Below are positions 40,694-51,631 of a stretch of DNA of 64,000 nt, piece by piece. Below the pieces are notes generated by a model. It was not told where the DNA came from. It was given only the letters and a program-made list of their open reading frames with translations, and ran no database searches. Each line of letters opens with the position of its first letter. Positions within the stretch are counted from its first letter, which is position 1. The position numbers and the translations under genes are program-made. Origin of the DNA: Micromussa lordhowensis (taxonomy: Eukaryota; Cnidaria; Anthozoa; Scleractinia; Lobophylliidae); contig OZ026604.1 of NCBI GenBank assembly GCA_964020085.1, forward strand, positions 26,932,393-26,996,392, given 5' to 3'.

Positions 40694-40910
40694 TTAGTTC
40701 GAATTTGGAGGCGGTCCTTATTCGACTCAAGCAAACCGGCAACGAATTGTGAAGGAATTCGAAAAATTAGGCTACGTCTTGGAGACCCACGCATGCAACA
40801 TCTATCCGATATCTGGAATATAGCCATCGCCCGTGTCTTGATTGTTTGCCCGCGGTCACACAAACTGTCATCGCTCTAGCTAAAGGATCAATTAACGCAA
40901 TCGAGTCACC

Positions 40911-42489
40911 ATGGAAACAAGGAAGGCACGTAGCAGCGCAAAAGGCATTGTGACCAAGAAGATTAAGGAAATTTCCGGTCTAATGACTGATGAAAGTAAT
41001 GCAGAGGAAGTATTAAAAAAGTCAGCTGAACTAGAGCAAGCGTTTAAGAAATTTCAAGAGGCGCACGAGGCGTTTCATAGACAATTAGAAGATCCAGAGC
41101 CGATCGGCGAATCCGGGAATTATTACCAATCAGTTCTCAATAGAGTCGAACAGCTACAAGAAAACGTGGACGTTTGGCTAGCTGGGGTGGAAGCTTCAAG
41201 ATTACTAAGATCTTGTGAGATAAACCCTGAAGACAGCATATCAAACGCCAGTTTAAGGACCATCACGTCACGCTCGTCACGCTCATCGCACTCGTCACGC
41301 ACATCACATAACTCTTCTGCTAGCTCCAGGGCAAGAGCCGCAGCAAAAAGGGCTATTCTAAAGGCCGAAGTCGCGACGCTTAAGAGGCTACGCGAGATTG
41401 AAGAAGAAGAAATGAAATTGCGCCAACGCAAAACTCAGTTAAAACTTGAAACTGAAATAGCAAAGGCCGAGATCGAAGAACTGGTTTATGAGCACACTGA
41501 TAGTGGAAGTACCGCAAAGTTACTTCCGGAATAGGAGCAAATTAAGAAAAGCGTTTCATTCCTGCAACCCCAAGCAACGCCGTACGAAGACGGGCCTATC
41601 GAAGATGAGGCAGCTGCCGTAGAAGCCAAACCGGACGTTTGTAATCGGCCATGAATATTCAGATCAATTGGCAACAGATCGCGAGTTCAGCCAGCCTAGA
41701 AGACTACCTTGTCCCATGGAAGATTCCCGCGTAACGAGTCAACGCCTTCCCTTAAACCCAGAAGCTCCTGAATGGCAGAATAAAACTCCGCATTATTCGC
41801 CTTTCAATGCAGTTGCTAAGAGCACGCCAAAGTCTACCTATGCCCCGCCTGTTGGTGGTGATATACAACTTCTCCTGAGACAGCAACAAGAGGCTATTAT
41901 GGTGTTAACGCTTCCCCAACCCGACGTTCCTGTCTTCACCGGTGATCCAGTGGAGTACTGTGACTTTATCCGAGCCTTCGAGAACCTTATTGAGAGTAAA
42001 ACAAGCAGTCCAAGCACAAGGCTTTATTACCTCCTGCAGTACACGAGTGGTCAGGTACAAGACCTGGTGCGAAGCTGCTTAGCCATGCGGGATGATAGAG
42101 GATACGAAGAAGCAAGAAAGCTACTGGCAGAGAGGTATGGTCAGTCATACAAAATCGCTACAACGTACGTTGACCGCGTTATCAACGGCCAGCCAATCTG
42201 CACTGAAGACGGTCCCACACTGCAGAAGTTCTCGATATTGCTAACCAGCTGCAGAAATACGTTAAAGGAGATCGGCTACCTAAACCGTCTAGAAAATCCA
42301 GAAGGTCTGAGGAAAATCGTCGACCGGCTGCCTTATCCACTTAGGCTAAAATGGCGTGAGCTGGTTGACACTATTACGCAGAAAGAAGCAAGAGACTTCA
42401 ACTTGAAGGACATTACAGACTTCGTTGAAGCCAGATCAAGAGTCACAAATCATCCTATTTTCGGCAAGATTCAAGGCGAACCGAGCTGA
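40911..42489 (+). pseudogene. BEL/Pao 1 gag
   Basis: From ATG 40911: a charged coiled-coil (AEVATLKRLREIEEEEMKLR) with Ser/Arg repeats, then the BEL-type gag core (PDVPVFTGDPVEYCDFIRAF, RKLLAERYGQSYKIA). A TAG at 41532 and a frameshift before 41668 break it, and an in-frame TGA lies at 42487. Confidence 0.8.
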
Positions 42490-42543
42490 TCCACCAGTCA
42501 CAAGTCCAGCGACAGGTCAAAAAGAGATGCAAGGTCATTTGCA

Positions 42544-45500
42544 GTGGACAGTCAGTCGAAGCCATCCTATCTGCCATCAAGCAATCCAGAGAAGAAAACA
42601 TTGAAGTGTCCCTTGTGCAACAAAAGTCATTGGCTTTCACAATGCAGCGACTTTAGAAAATTACGTTTAGGCGACCGACTCAAGTTTGTTCGCGCTAAAA
42701 AACTGTGCCTAAATTGTTTAGTATCAGGACACTTCGTGCAAGATTGTCCAAAGCAAAGCTTCTGTCGTATCGAAGGCTGTACGAAAAAGCATTCTACCTT
42801 TCTACATGAAAAGGATCGAGCTCAGGAAGTAACGCCATCGCAATCAAACCAGAGTAATGGGGCTGCAAGCACCGAAACAAACGCAACCGCAACACAAGTG
42901 AGTAACGGCTACGTCCAAAGTGAGACATTTCAAGCATCTAGCGTATCCTCCATCGTACGACTATCAATTGTGCCAGTGAAGGTCAAAGCCAAGGGCCAAG
43001 ACAAGAAAGTGCTAACATACGCGTTCCTCGACTCAGGATCAAACACTTCATTCTGTACTGACGCACTACTCCGAAAACTCGATGCCAAGGGAGTGAAAAC
43101 CACCCTTTCACTTACTACGATGCAAACGAGCAATGAAGCAATCGAATGTTCTCTCATTAACCTAGAAGTTTCTGATCTCAGCGACCTCAATGTAATAGAG
43201 CTACCTCTGGTTTACTCTCGACCCAGTCTTCCCGTATCAGCCAACGCTATTGGCACACAGGAAGATGTGACCCGCTGGCCACACCTCAAGGGTATCACAG
43301 TACCCAACATCGAAGCAGAAATTGGCCTTTTGATTGGCAGCGACGTACCGCAAGTACTGCAACCAGTGGAAGTGAGAGAAAGCAAAAATGGCGGTCCCTT
43401 TGCTACGCGTACTGTTTTTGGATGGGTGCTTAACGGACCCCTGGGACGGACAGGGCCAGAAGAGTCAACTGCTAACTTCGTCGACGCTAATGCTAACCTC
43501 AGCAAGCAATTTGAAGATTATTGCAATTTAGAGTTTAACAACTCGAGCTACGAGCCCAAGATGTCCATGTCTCAGAATGATCGATGCGCATTAGAAATCA
43601 TGGAAAGTACTGTGAAGCTTTCGAACAGTCATTACGAAATCGCTCTACCGTGGAAAAATAATCCGCCATGCCTAGAGAACAACAAGTCCCAAGCCGAATC
43701 CAGACTGCAACTGCTAAAGAGACGCCTTCAAAGAGATGAAATCCTGCTAAAGAAATACAAGGATTTCATGGATGACTTGCTACGCAAGAATTATGCCGAA
43801 AAGGTGACAAGCGAGGACTTATCTCTGAAGGACACATGGTATCTACCGCACCATCCAGTGTTTCACCCACAGAAGCCAGACAAAGTGCGGGTCGTATTTG
43901 ACTGTTCAGCCAAATATCGTGGCACATCTCTTAAGATCAGCTCTTACAGGGGCCGGATCTAACCAACTCGCTGGTTGGTGTTCTAACGCGATTCCGACAG
44001 GATCCAGTTGCCTTTATGTCGGACATTGAAGCAATGTTCTATCAAGTTCGAGTTCAGCCAAGCGACTGCGACTATTTGCGATTCCTTTGGTGGCCAGGCG
44101 GCGACCTAGAAAAGGAGCCAGAAGAATACCGAATGTTGGTCCATTTGTTCGGCGGCGCTTCATCTCCAAGCTGTGCGAACTACGCCTTAAAGAAAACCGC
44201 TGACCATAACAGAGAAGACTTCGACGCGGTCGCAGTCGAGACTGTAAAGCGAAATTTCTATGTAGATGACTGCCTTCGTTCAGTTGCTACAGATACACAA
44301 GCAGTTCGTTTGGCAGGACAACTCCGTGAGCTGCTATCCAAAGGAGGCTTTCGCCTTACGAAATGGATATCCAATTCAAGAGAAGTAATCAACTCTGTTC
44401 CTGAGTCAGAAAGAGCACCCTCGGTCAAGGATCTCGAATTCAACAAGACTTCAGCACTAACTGAAAGAGCCCTAGGCGTCCAGTGGAATGTTCAAGCAGA
44501 CACGTTTAGTTTCAAAATCGCTAGCAAAGAAAAACCAGCTACAAGAAGAGGAATTCTTTCTATTGTCTCTTCAGTCTACGATCCACTGGGTTTCGTATCG
44601 CCGTGTATTCTACCTGCCAAAGGTATCCTTCAAGACCTGTGTCTCAAGGGCCTCGGATGGGACGACCAGATCCACGAACTTAGCAAACAGAAATGGGAAA
44701 CCTGGCTTAGAGAACTGCCTAAACTGGAACAATTCGAAGTTCCCCGATGCTTCAAACCACCAGACTTCTCAGATGTTCAACACCGTGAGCTTCATCACTT
44801 CTCAGATTCCTCTAGTCAAGGCTATGGAGCAGTTTCATATCTCCGGCAAATCGACATAAATGGTAAAGTCCACTGTTCCTTAATCATGGCAAAGTCGAGA
44901 TTAGCTCCCCTAAAGGCAATGACGATTCCAAGAATGGAATTATCCGCAGCAGTTTTAGCAACAAGATTGGATCAGATGATCAGACAAGAACTGGATTTGT
45001 CCGTTGACAGTTCTACCTTCTGGACCGACAGCACTTGGGTTCTTCGATACATAGAGAACAAGGACAAGAGATTCCAGATCTTTGTCACCAATCGCGTTTC
45101 AGCAATATTGGATCAGTCCACAGCAACCCAATGGCGATACGTGGAGACATCGCTAAACCCAGCTGACGAAGCATCCAGAGGAATGACTGTTGAAGCGCTA
45201 CTAAAGAACGACCGCTGGTCACAGGGACCCCCTTTTCTAAAGCAACCCAAGGAGACCTGGCCGCAAAGACCCGCTGATATCGGTGAGATCTCTGACAGCG
45301 ACCCAGAAGTCAAGAAGACCGTTGAAGTATTTGCAAACAAAGTAAACGATCAAAGCAACCATATTAATGAAGCAATAGAGAAGTTTTCCTCGTGGACCCG
45401 CCTGAAGAAAGTTATAGCCTGGGTGCTACGCTACAAGCAAAACCTAAACAAGCAAAGTCAGCGAAGCAAGGCAAACGAAGCTATCAGCTACCAATCAGAT

Positions 45501-46891
45501 GCCAGTAAAGTCACACCATTGAGTGTGTCTGAAATCAACGAAGCAGAAAAGGAAATCGTCAAGTTCGTGCAGAAACAAAACTTCAAGGAAGAATTATTAG
45601 CTTTAAGTCAAGTCTGCAAGGAGACGGAGAAAACGGCCACCAAGAACACCACAAAGAAGAGCAGCAGTATCTACAAGCTCGATCCTGTTTTGGAAAACGG
45701 CCTCATACGTGTAGGCGGACGCCTGCACCAAGCACCAATCGAAAGCGATGCTAAACACCCAGTGATTTTCCCAAGAGAGCATCACATCGTCAAGTTAATA
45801 ATTGACTACTATCACCGAGCCTCTGGTCACTCTGGAGTCGAGTACACACTGTCGTTGATTAGAGGAAAATTTTGGATCGTCGGGGCGCGATCAAGTGTAC
45901 GCAACATTGTCAACGCGTGTTTCAATTGCCGGCGACGCCAAGCGCCAGTAATGCAACAGAAAATGGCAAGCCTACCAGAGGAGAGAATTACGCCTTCCAA
46001 GCCACCATTCACGAATGTAGGGGTCGATTGTTTTGGTCCCTTCACAGTTCGTCGCGGACGGACAAAGGCTAAGAGATATGGTGTTTTGTTTACGTGCCTG
46101 GCCATCCGTGCAGTCCATATCGAAGTGGTTTATTCTTTGGACACAGTGTCTTTCATCAACGCTCTTCGACGTTTCATTGCGAGGAGAGGACGCCCGAAAC
46201 AAATAAGGTCAGACAACGGAGGAAATTTCGTGAAAGGCGAAAAAGAGCTACGCGGAGCACTTCAAGCGTGGAATCAAGCGCAGATTCACGAATGCCTACT
46301 ACAGCACGATGTCAAGTAGATATTCAACCCACCCGCAGCATCGCACTTCGGAGGGGTGTGGGAAAGATGCATAAGAACAGTAAGAAAGGTCATGAAAGCG
46401 CTACTCAAACAACAAGTTCTCGATGATGAAAGTCTTCACACGCTGATGTGTGAGGTGGAGTCTATTGTTAATGGCAGGCCAATCACCAAAGTGTCTGACG
46501 ATCCAAGGGATCTCAACGCACTTACACCCAATCATCTCCTGCTACTTTGAGCAAGAACAGCAATGCCACCTGGAGTGTTTTCCAAGGATGATAACTACAC
46601 CTGTCGCAGATGGCGCCAAGTGCAATATCTTAGCAGTACCTGCCGTCACTGCAGCAACGTCAAAAGTGGACCAAGCCACAGTGTAATCTCGCCGTAAATG
46701 ATATTGTGCTACTTCTTGATGAGAATATGCCCCGCAGTCTTTGGCCACTAGCACGAGTGCTGGAAGTATACAGCAATCGCAAGGATGGGCTAGTACGCTC
46801 AGCTAAAGTCAAGACCAGGACGTCCGTGTTAGTGCGACCCGTGGACAAGATTGTTCTACTCGAGGCTGTACAGATAACAAGCAAGGATTAG
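42544..46891 (+). pseudogene. BEL/Pao 1 pol: protease, RT, RNase H, integrase
   Basis: Order: zinc knuckles (CPLCNKSHWLSQC, CLNCLVSGHFVQDC), DUF1758 aspartic protease (YAFLDSGSNTSF), reverse transcriptase ([13 protein letters not shown]; catalytic NFYVDDC), RNase H ([12 protein letters not shown]), HHCC integrase zinc domain ([13 protein letters not shown]-x2-C), integrase core ([15 protein letters not shown]) and a C-terminal domain (WPLARVLEVY). Breaks: frameshift near 43,935, TAG at 46317 in place of Trp, another near 46,550. It is dead. Confidence 0.88.
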
Positions 46892-47015
46892 ATAAGTTTA
46901 GCTAGCATTATAGACACTATAATGATAACCATGAACTTTGCTATTAGAAATAATCGTAGTTTCAGGGTTTCAAACCTATTATAGTTTATGTGTAAAGGCT
47001 ATTTGTGACGCCTTT

Positions 47016-47027
47016 AAGGGGCCGGAA
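47016..47027 (+). other. Polypurine tract of BEL/Pao 1
   Basis: aaggggccggaa directly precedes the 3' LTR, the primer site for plus-strand synthesis. Confidence 0.6.
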
Positions 47028-47994
47028 TGTTAGTTTTGAAACGTCTATATCGTTTTACCAATTTCCTATGAAACTTCCTACCGATTTATTATCATTTATT
47101 ATTCCAGCCAAGTACGTGATTTCAAAGTCGAAGCCTTCATAGAATCGTGATTTCGCACTATTCTAATAGTTCTAGAAATTTTGCCGCTAGGAAATAGTCT
47201 TTATTGTGGGCGTCACGTTTCTTACAACGCCCTAATTCTCACGTAACATAGGCAATAAAAACGAAGCGCAACTTCTTTTAGTCAGAGATTGTCAGTGAAG
47301 TTACACCGCTACCGTGCTACGATCAGAGGATCCAAGTTACCGCTATTTCAAGTGTATTTCGCTGTCTCTCTGCTACCCTTTGGTGCGAGTCGTCAACCAA
47401 AGTACGTAAGTTTTTATATGCTAAGTTGCTAATTGTTAGTCTTTTCGTTATCACGAAAGGTTTCATTTAGTATTTAGGTTTTATTGCCGCGAAATCGCTT
47501 TCGTGAGATCTAAGGCTTATTGTCATATGATTACCAAATTGTGATTCTTTCGCGCTATATTTAGCTATTTGCAAAATAGTCGTCGATATCTTGGTTTGTT
47601 AAGACAAGAGTTGTTATCGCCTCAGTTTACTAGTTCAAGTATCAATTGTCACGTATGTTTCACGCTATGGTTTCGTTAGTTTTATTATGATTGTTCTATT
47701 CTGTTAGATTTGTATTTTTATGCCTTATCTAAGGGGACGTATTCTTAACTATCGCTTTTCAGTTCGAACCTACTTATTCGTCTACTGCTACTACTACATC
47801 TACTTGTATTATTCGCGATCTACTGGTTTTCGCTATTCCGTCAATCGCTACCTATTGTGAACTAGATCTATGGACTTGATCTGTCATTAAATCAGTTTGA
47901 ATCTACCAAGCTGAGTTCGAATATCTCGCACCGCGCTACCCCTGTAGTTGTTTAGATTTGAGTAACAAGCAACCTCTAGAATCTTGCAATTACA
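47028..47994 (+). repeat. 3' LTR of BEL/Pao 1
   Basis: 967 bp from tgttagttttgaaacg to cttgcaattaca, with TG/CA ends. Fibre-gene sequence resumes at 47995. Confidence 0.88.
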
Positions 47995-48105
47995 AAAATT
48001 ACCATCATCAGTTAGATTAAATCCAATTCCCGGTAAACCAGGATTACCTTTTTCACGTTTACCAGTTGCTGATAATGTTTCAAGTTGTCCATTGCTATAA
48101 CCCAT
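47995..48105 (-). pseudogene. Fibre protein 1, N-terminal piece
   Basis: From ATG 48105: MGYSNGQLETLSATGKREKG then GIGFNLTDDGNF, ending at the BEL/Pao 1 boundary. The start motif matches fibre 2 at 37676. Together with 37687-40432 it forms a gene split by retrotransposon insertion. Leader ttatattatatATG. Confidence 0.8.
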
Positions 48106-48139
48106 ATATAATATAAACTTAAATTAAATACTGATTTTG

Positions 48140-48298
48140 CTAATTATCTCTTAAGTAATCAGAATCTAACATTTTGAGATCTTCAATTAATAATAATATT
48201 TTTTCAGAAATAGATTTGTTGTATTCTGTTTCAAATGCTTTTAAATATTCTATTTTTGTAGTAATATTTTCTAATGAAAAATTTGTTATTAAACTCAT
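48140..48298 (-). CDS. 52-aa acidic helical protein
   Basis: From ATG 48298, MSLITNFSLENITTKIEYL followed by KILLLIEDLKMLDSDYL. Leader aaataaataATG. It overlaps the next small gene by 68 bp in a different frame. Family unknown. Confidence 0.45.
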   Translation of the reverse strand: MSLITNFSLENITTKIEYLKAFETEYNKSISEKILLLIEDLKMLDSDYLRDN

Positions 48299-48401
48299 TA
48301 TTTATTTCTTTTGATAATCTTCTAGTAAATTTTCTTCTCATTTTTGAAATATTTTTCATTTCTGACTTCGTCGCTTGCTCTTCTCTTTTTATTTTATCCA
48401 T
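48231..48401 (-). CDS. 56-aa basic protein
   Basis: From ATG 48401, MDKIKREEQATKSEMKNISK followed by a Lys/Arg/Tyr-rich tail (FIRKYYYKNRIFKSI). Directly follows the ATPase stop; leader aaatatataaATG. Probably binds nucleic acid, by charge only. Confidence 0.4.
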   Translation of the reverse strand: MDKIKREEQATKSEMKNISKMRRKFTRRLSKEINNEFNNKFFIRKYYYKNRIFKSI

Positions 48402-49037
48402 TTATATATTTTCATTGAAATTTTTTCTAATTGTCTTGTTTGTCTTATCAATGTAAGCAAAACTATAAGGTTCGCTAGTAGCACTATCGAATTTCTTCTT
48501 AGGTACATTGACTTCACGGCACATTCTTGCTGTCTCTGCATTACTTGGACTATCAAAAATACAAAAATGAGAGCAATTGAGTCTGATGTCTTTAGGAGTG
48601 AGATAATAAGATTGACTTAAATAGATTACACTGCAATTTTTATGACGACCACCAATAAAATATTCAATTAGAGGTTTTTGGTTTCGTTCACAAACAAAGT
48701 CATCAAAGATGACTATTTTTTGGTTATCATCATCTAAGCTTTGGAGAGGAACGACATCACCATTACTCTCTTCTATGACATCATAACCAACCTCTTCTGA
48801 AATGGGTTCAAATGTTTCTAATAATCGTCTGTACTTCGGTTGCTCGAGATTTTTAGAAAACAAGTAAATCTTATCATAGTAGAGTAGATTATAAAGCATA
48901 TGCATGAGAACGTTAGTTTTACCACAACCGCTTGGTCCACAAATTAACATTCGAAAAGTGTCTGAAGGCATATAAGGTAGCAGTCTTTTGAAATTGCTGT
49001 CATTATTAGAAGCTGAATCATAATTAGGAATTTTCAT
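48402..49037 (-). CDS. A32/FtsK-type packaging ATPase of Maverick B
   Basis: 211 residues from ATG 49037. Walker A GPSGCGKT at 34-41, Walker B IVIFDD at 108-113 and a conserved YLSQSYY sensor segment. Shorter than the palindrome ATPase and lacks its N-terminal zinc motif. Predicted to pump DNA into capsids. Intact; leader ttatatagATG. It diverges from 49171 across a ~130-bp AT-rich spacer, likely a two-way promoter. Confidence 0.92.
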   Translation of the reverse strand: MKIPNYDSASNNDSNFKRLLPYMPSDTFRMLICGPSGCGKTNVLMHMLYNLLYYDKIYLFSKNLEQPKYRRLLETFEPISEEVGYDVIEESNGDVVPLQSLDDDNQKIVIFDDFVCERNQKPLIEYFIGGRHKNCSVIYLSQSYYLTPKDIRLNCSHFCIFDSPSNAETARMCREVNVPKKKFDSATSEPYSFAYIDKTNKTIRKNFNENI

Positions 49038-49170
49038 CTATATAACTGAACATGAATTTTTTTAGTTTTTTCTGGTGACATAAAAAATACTATATTATTT
49101 ATTTTTAATTCAAAAATCATTATAAAATGTGTTATAATTTGTGTCATAATAAAAACATCTCTATAAATAT

Positions 49171-50232
49171 ATGAGTCTGTCAAAGTGGAAAGAATTAGCT
49201 CAGAAGCGGACTGAGACTGGAAAAATGAAGAATCAGCTATATGATGAGATCACTGAAGAAAAGATAAAGAGTAAGACCTCTGACGCAAGGATAACAAAAT
49301 CTTTTAGACTTGATGAAATCATAGAGGGTTTAAGGGCACAAAAGCCTAAGAATAGACCGCAAATAAGAATACGTGCTGCTCCTGCGGCGCCAGCAGAGCA
49401 AGCTGAAGAAATTGATTATGCACCAGAGGTAGATCCATATGAAGATATGGATGTAGAAGGATTATTAGATCTCCAAGATTACGTAGCGCCGCAGACAGAA
49501 AAACAAATAGCTAAAATGCCTGCTCCGCAAGGCCCTCCACCAAAATATGAAATGGACCCTAGTTTTTGGGAACTCTATCCAGGGGATGAACCGCCAGAAT
49601 ATTCTTTTGTAGAAGAGCAAGAAGAACCTTTAGCAATTGAACCACCACCTGATGATGATGATGATGATGATTTAGATAGAGGAGATATTAATAAGATTTT
49701 AGATCAAACAGGCCTTCCTAACTATGATGATGTTGAAATGAGATTATCCCAACCAGAAATGACACCAGTTAAACGTAGTAAATATCTCGAGAGTAACATA
49801 AAAAAAGCAAATTCTGAAATAAGCAGTATCACAAGTACATTTAAAACAAATTCAAGTAAAAGACTAAATCAAGCTATAAAAAAGAATGCTCCTAGAGATG
49901 TAATAGAAAAGCTACAGAAAGAAAAGGATATGGCTCATAAATTTGCAGATACAAGACTAAAACCTATTCAAGAATATAGAGACTATCTAAAAGTACAGAA
50001 AAAGAAAAGTAAAAAGGGTTCAGGTGTTAAAAGAGGAAGAGGAGTCTATTTCTACAATGATGCTAAAGAATTATTAAATAAATTAACACTAATTATTGGT
50101 GAAATGGAAGCAGGTAATACAAGTGTCAAGATGAGAAATATGGGTCAAACTATCTTAGACACATTATTAAGAACAAAATCAATCAATGAGTCGCAATATC
50201 AAAAGTTAGTCAAAAAATATTTTAGGGTTTAA
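49171..50232 (+). CDS. 353-aa structural protein of Maverick B, unknown
   Basis: From ATG 49171. Helical basic start, Pro/Ala-rich linker (IRAAPAAPAEQAEEIDY), a run of seven Asp near residue 171, a central coiled-coil (SKYLESNIKKANSEISS), a basic motif (KKKSKKGSGVKRGRG) and a conserved helical end (AKELLNKLTLIIGEMEAGN). From memory proteins of this design accompany capsid genes in cnidarian Maverick-like elements. A scaffold role is guessed. Intact. Confidence 0.65.
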   Translation: MSLSKWKELAQKRTETGKMKNQLYDEITEEKIKSKTSDARITKSFRLDEIIEGLRAQKPKNRPQIRIRAAPAAPAEQAEEIDYAPEVDPYEDMDVEGLLDLQDYVAPQTEKQIAKMPAPQGPPPKYEMDPSFWELYPGDEPPEYSFVEEQEEPLAIEPPPDDDDDDDLDRGDINKILDQTGLPNYDDVEMRLSQPEMTPVKRSKYLESNIKKANSEISSITSTFKTNSSKRLNQAIKKNAPRDVIEKLQKEKDMAHKFADTRLKPIQEYRDYLKVQKKKSKKGSGVKRGRGVYFYNDAKELLNKLTLIIGEMEAGNTSVKMRNMGQTILDTLLRTKSINESQYQKLVKKYFRV

Positions 50233-50373
50233 GAGATTCCATCTCTTAAACTACGGATGCCTCCTTCGCTACGCTCAGTCGGTACACTTATTAAAAACTA
50301 TATTGTTTTTGCCTCCCTACGCACCGAGCACTGTCAGGTCAGAAATCGTAATTTAAAATAGGAACTAATTTAT
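50233..50373 (+). other. Spacer with repeated GC-rich module
   Basis: Contains gcctccttcgctacgctcag followed by gtcggtacacttatt, and ends aggaactaatttatATG. A matching module fills 51142-51230, so the unit recurs before successive genes. It may serve as terminator plus promoter. Confidence 0.5.
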
Positions 50374-51141
50374 ATGGAAAGAGAAATCACGTTAAGTAGT
50401 TTTGCAGTTAAAGATGAACATGGTAATCTTCCAGGTGATTTTACTACAAGGTTTTCTAGAACTTTAGACCTTAAACAAACTGATGGGATTTGGTATATTA
50501 GTTTAAATAGAATTATTTCAATGGCTTTTACATGGACAAATATAAATCCCGGTTACGAGAATCAAAAGATAGCTTACAGTAAAGACGGTGGGAAAACATT
50601 TACAGATATTGATTTTCCAAAAGGAGTTTGGGATTACACTGATATTGACAATTTCATTAAGGAAGAGACTAAAATAGTTAATAGTGATGGTGATGAAGAA
50701 TTTCCAATCACTTTAACTTTTGATGAACCAACTTTTAGAGTCTTAGTGACTTTAGATACAAACTATCAGCTTGACCTAAGTAAATCTAATTTTGGTAAAC
50801 TAATAGGATTCGATAAGGTGATCTTAAGCGAAGAGAGAAACGTTAGCCCCAAAGTACCTAACCTATCAGAAGATACAGATGTCCTAAATATTCATTGTGA
50901 TTTAGTCTCTGATTCATTTATAGATGGGGTAGAATCAGATATTATTTTTAGTTTTGGTACAGGAACTTTAAGACCTTCTTACAATTTTACCCTTGAACCG
51001 CGTCGTGTTATATTTAATCCTATCAATAAATTAAGAGTTTCAAGCGTTCGAATCTATGTAACTGATGGTTTAAGAAGACCAGTCTATTTAAATCATGCTG
51101 ACACAGCATTTTCATTAATCTTAAAAAAAGTTCCATTTTAG
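50374..51141 (+). CDS. Minor capsid (penton-like) protein of Maverick B
   Basis: 255 residues from ATG 50374. Beta-rich, with FTTRFSRTLDLKQTDGIW, a KLIGFDKVIL strand and the C-terminal NKLRVSSVRIYVTDGLRRPV block typical of Maverick/adintovirus penton-like jelly-roll proteins. Intact. Leader actaatttatATG. Confidence 0.65.
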   Translation: MEREITLSSFAVKDEHGNLPGDFTTRFSRTLDLKQTDGIWYISLNRIISMAFTWTNINPGYENQKIAYSKDGGKTFTDIDFPKGVWDYTDIDNFIKEETKIVNSDGDEEFPITLTFDEPTFRVLVTLDTNYQLDLSKSNFGKLIGFDKVILSEERNVSPKVPNLSEDTDVLNIHCDLVSDSFIDGVESDIIFSFGTGTLRPSYNFTLEPRRVIFNPINKLRVSSVRIYVTDGLRRPVYLNHADTAFSLILKKVPF

Positions 51142-51230
51142 CGGGTGCCTCCCTCGCCCTCAATACGCTCGGTCGGCACACTTATTGAAACACATTGTTT
51201 TAGTAATTTAAATTAGGAACTAATTTATAT
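51142..51230 (+). other. Spacer with second copy of the GC-rich module
   Basis: gcctccctcgccctcaatac then gctcggtcggcacacttatt, ending ggaactaatttatatATG. Homologous to the spacer at 50233-50373. Confidence 0.5.
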
Positions 51231-51605
51231 ATGAAGTCAAGAGAGTTCAAAAAGATTTATCACCCAAGAACGGGACGATATGTCTACAAACACCGTGGCA
51301 ATGGAATTATAGTAGACAATCTTATGAAACCACTAAAAAAAGTAGCTAGTGCTTTAACTGGATAGGTTTTAAAACCATTTGCTAAAAAAGCAATACAAGC
51401 TGGTGTATCTCAAGCGGGAGAAAAAGTTGGTAAAAAGGCTGCTGATAAAGTTGTAGAGAAATCTGGTGAGCTTATTAGAAAAAGGCTTAAAAGTAGAAAC
51501 AACAAAAAGGCCACAAAGACCGCTAGTACTACAAGAAAAGCAAGGACTCCGCTAGGGCAGGATGAAGTTAATACACTGATTAATAATCTAATAGCACGCT
51601 CTTAA
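51231..51605 (+). pseudogene. Virion core protein (pX-like) with nonsense codon
   Basis: 124 codons from ATG 51231, broken by TAG at 51363 (codon 45). Basic and helical throughout (KIYHPRTGRYVYKHRG, KKVASALTG; then AIQAGVSQAGEKVGKKAADK, RKRLKSRNNKKATK). Resembles DNA-condensing core proteins. Leader tttatatATG. Confidence 0.6.
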
Positions 51606-51631
51606 ATAAAAAAATCTTGAAAAAATATATA

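Larger units (their letters stand above)
40434..47994 (+). mobile_element. BEL/Pao retrotransposon 1, old and 5'-truncated
   Basis: A gag-pol reading order with aspartic protease, reverse transcriptase, RNase H and integrase identifies a BEL/Pao element. The 3' LTR is 967 bp (TG...CA); only the last 260 bp of the 5' LTR remain. The insertion lies in fibre gene 1. Several nonsense codons and a frameshift show age. Confidence 0.9.
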
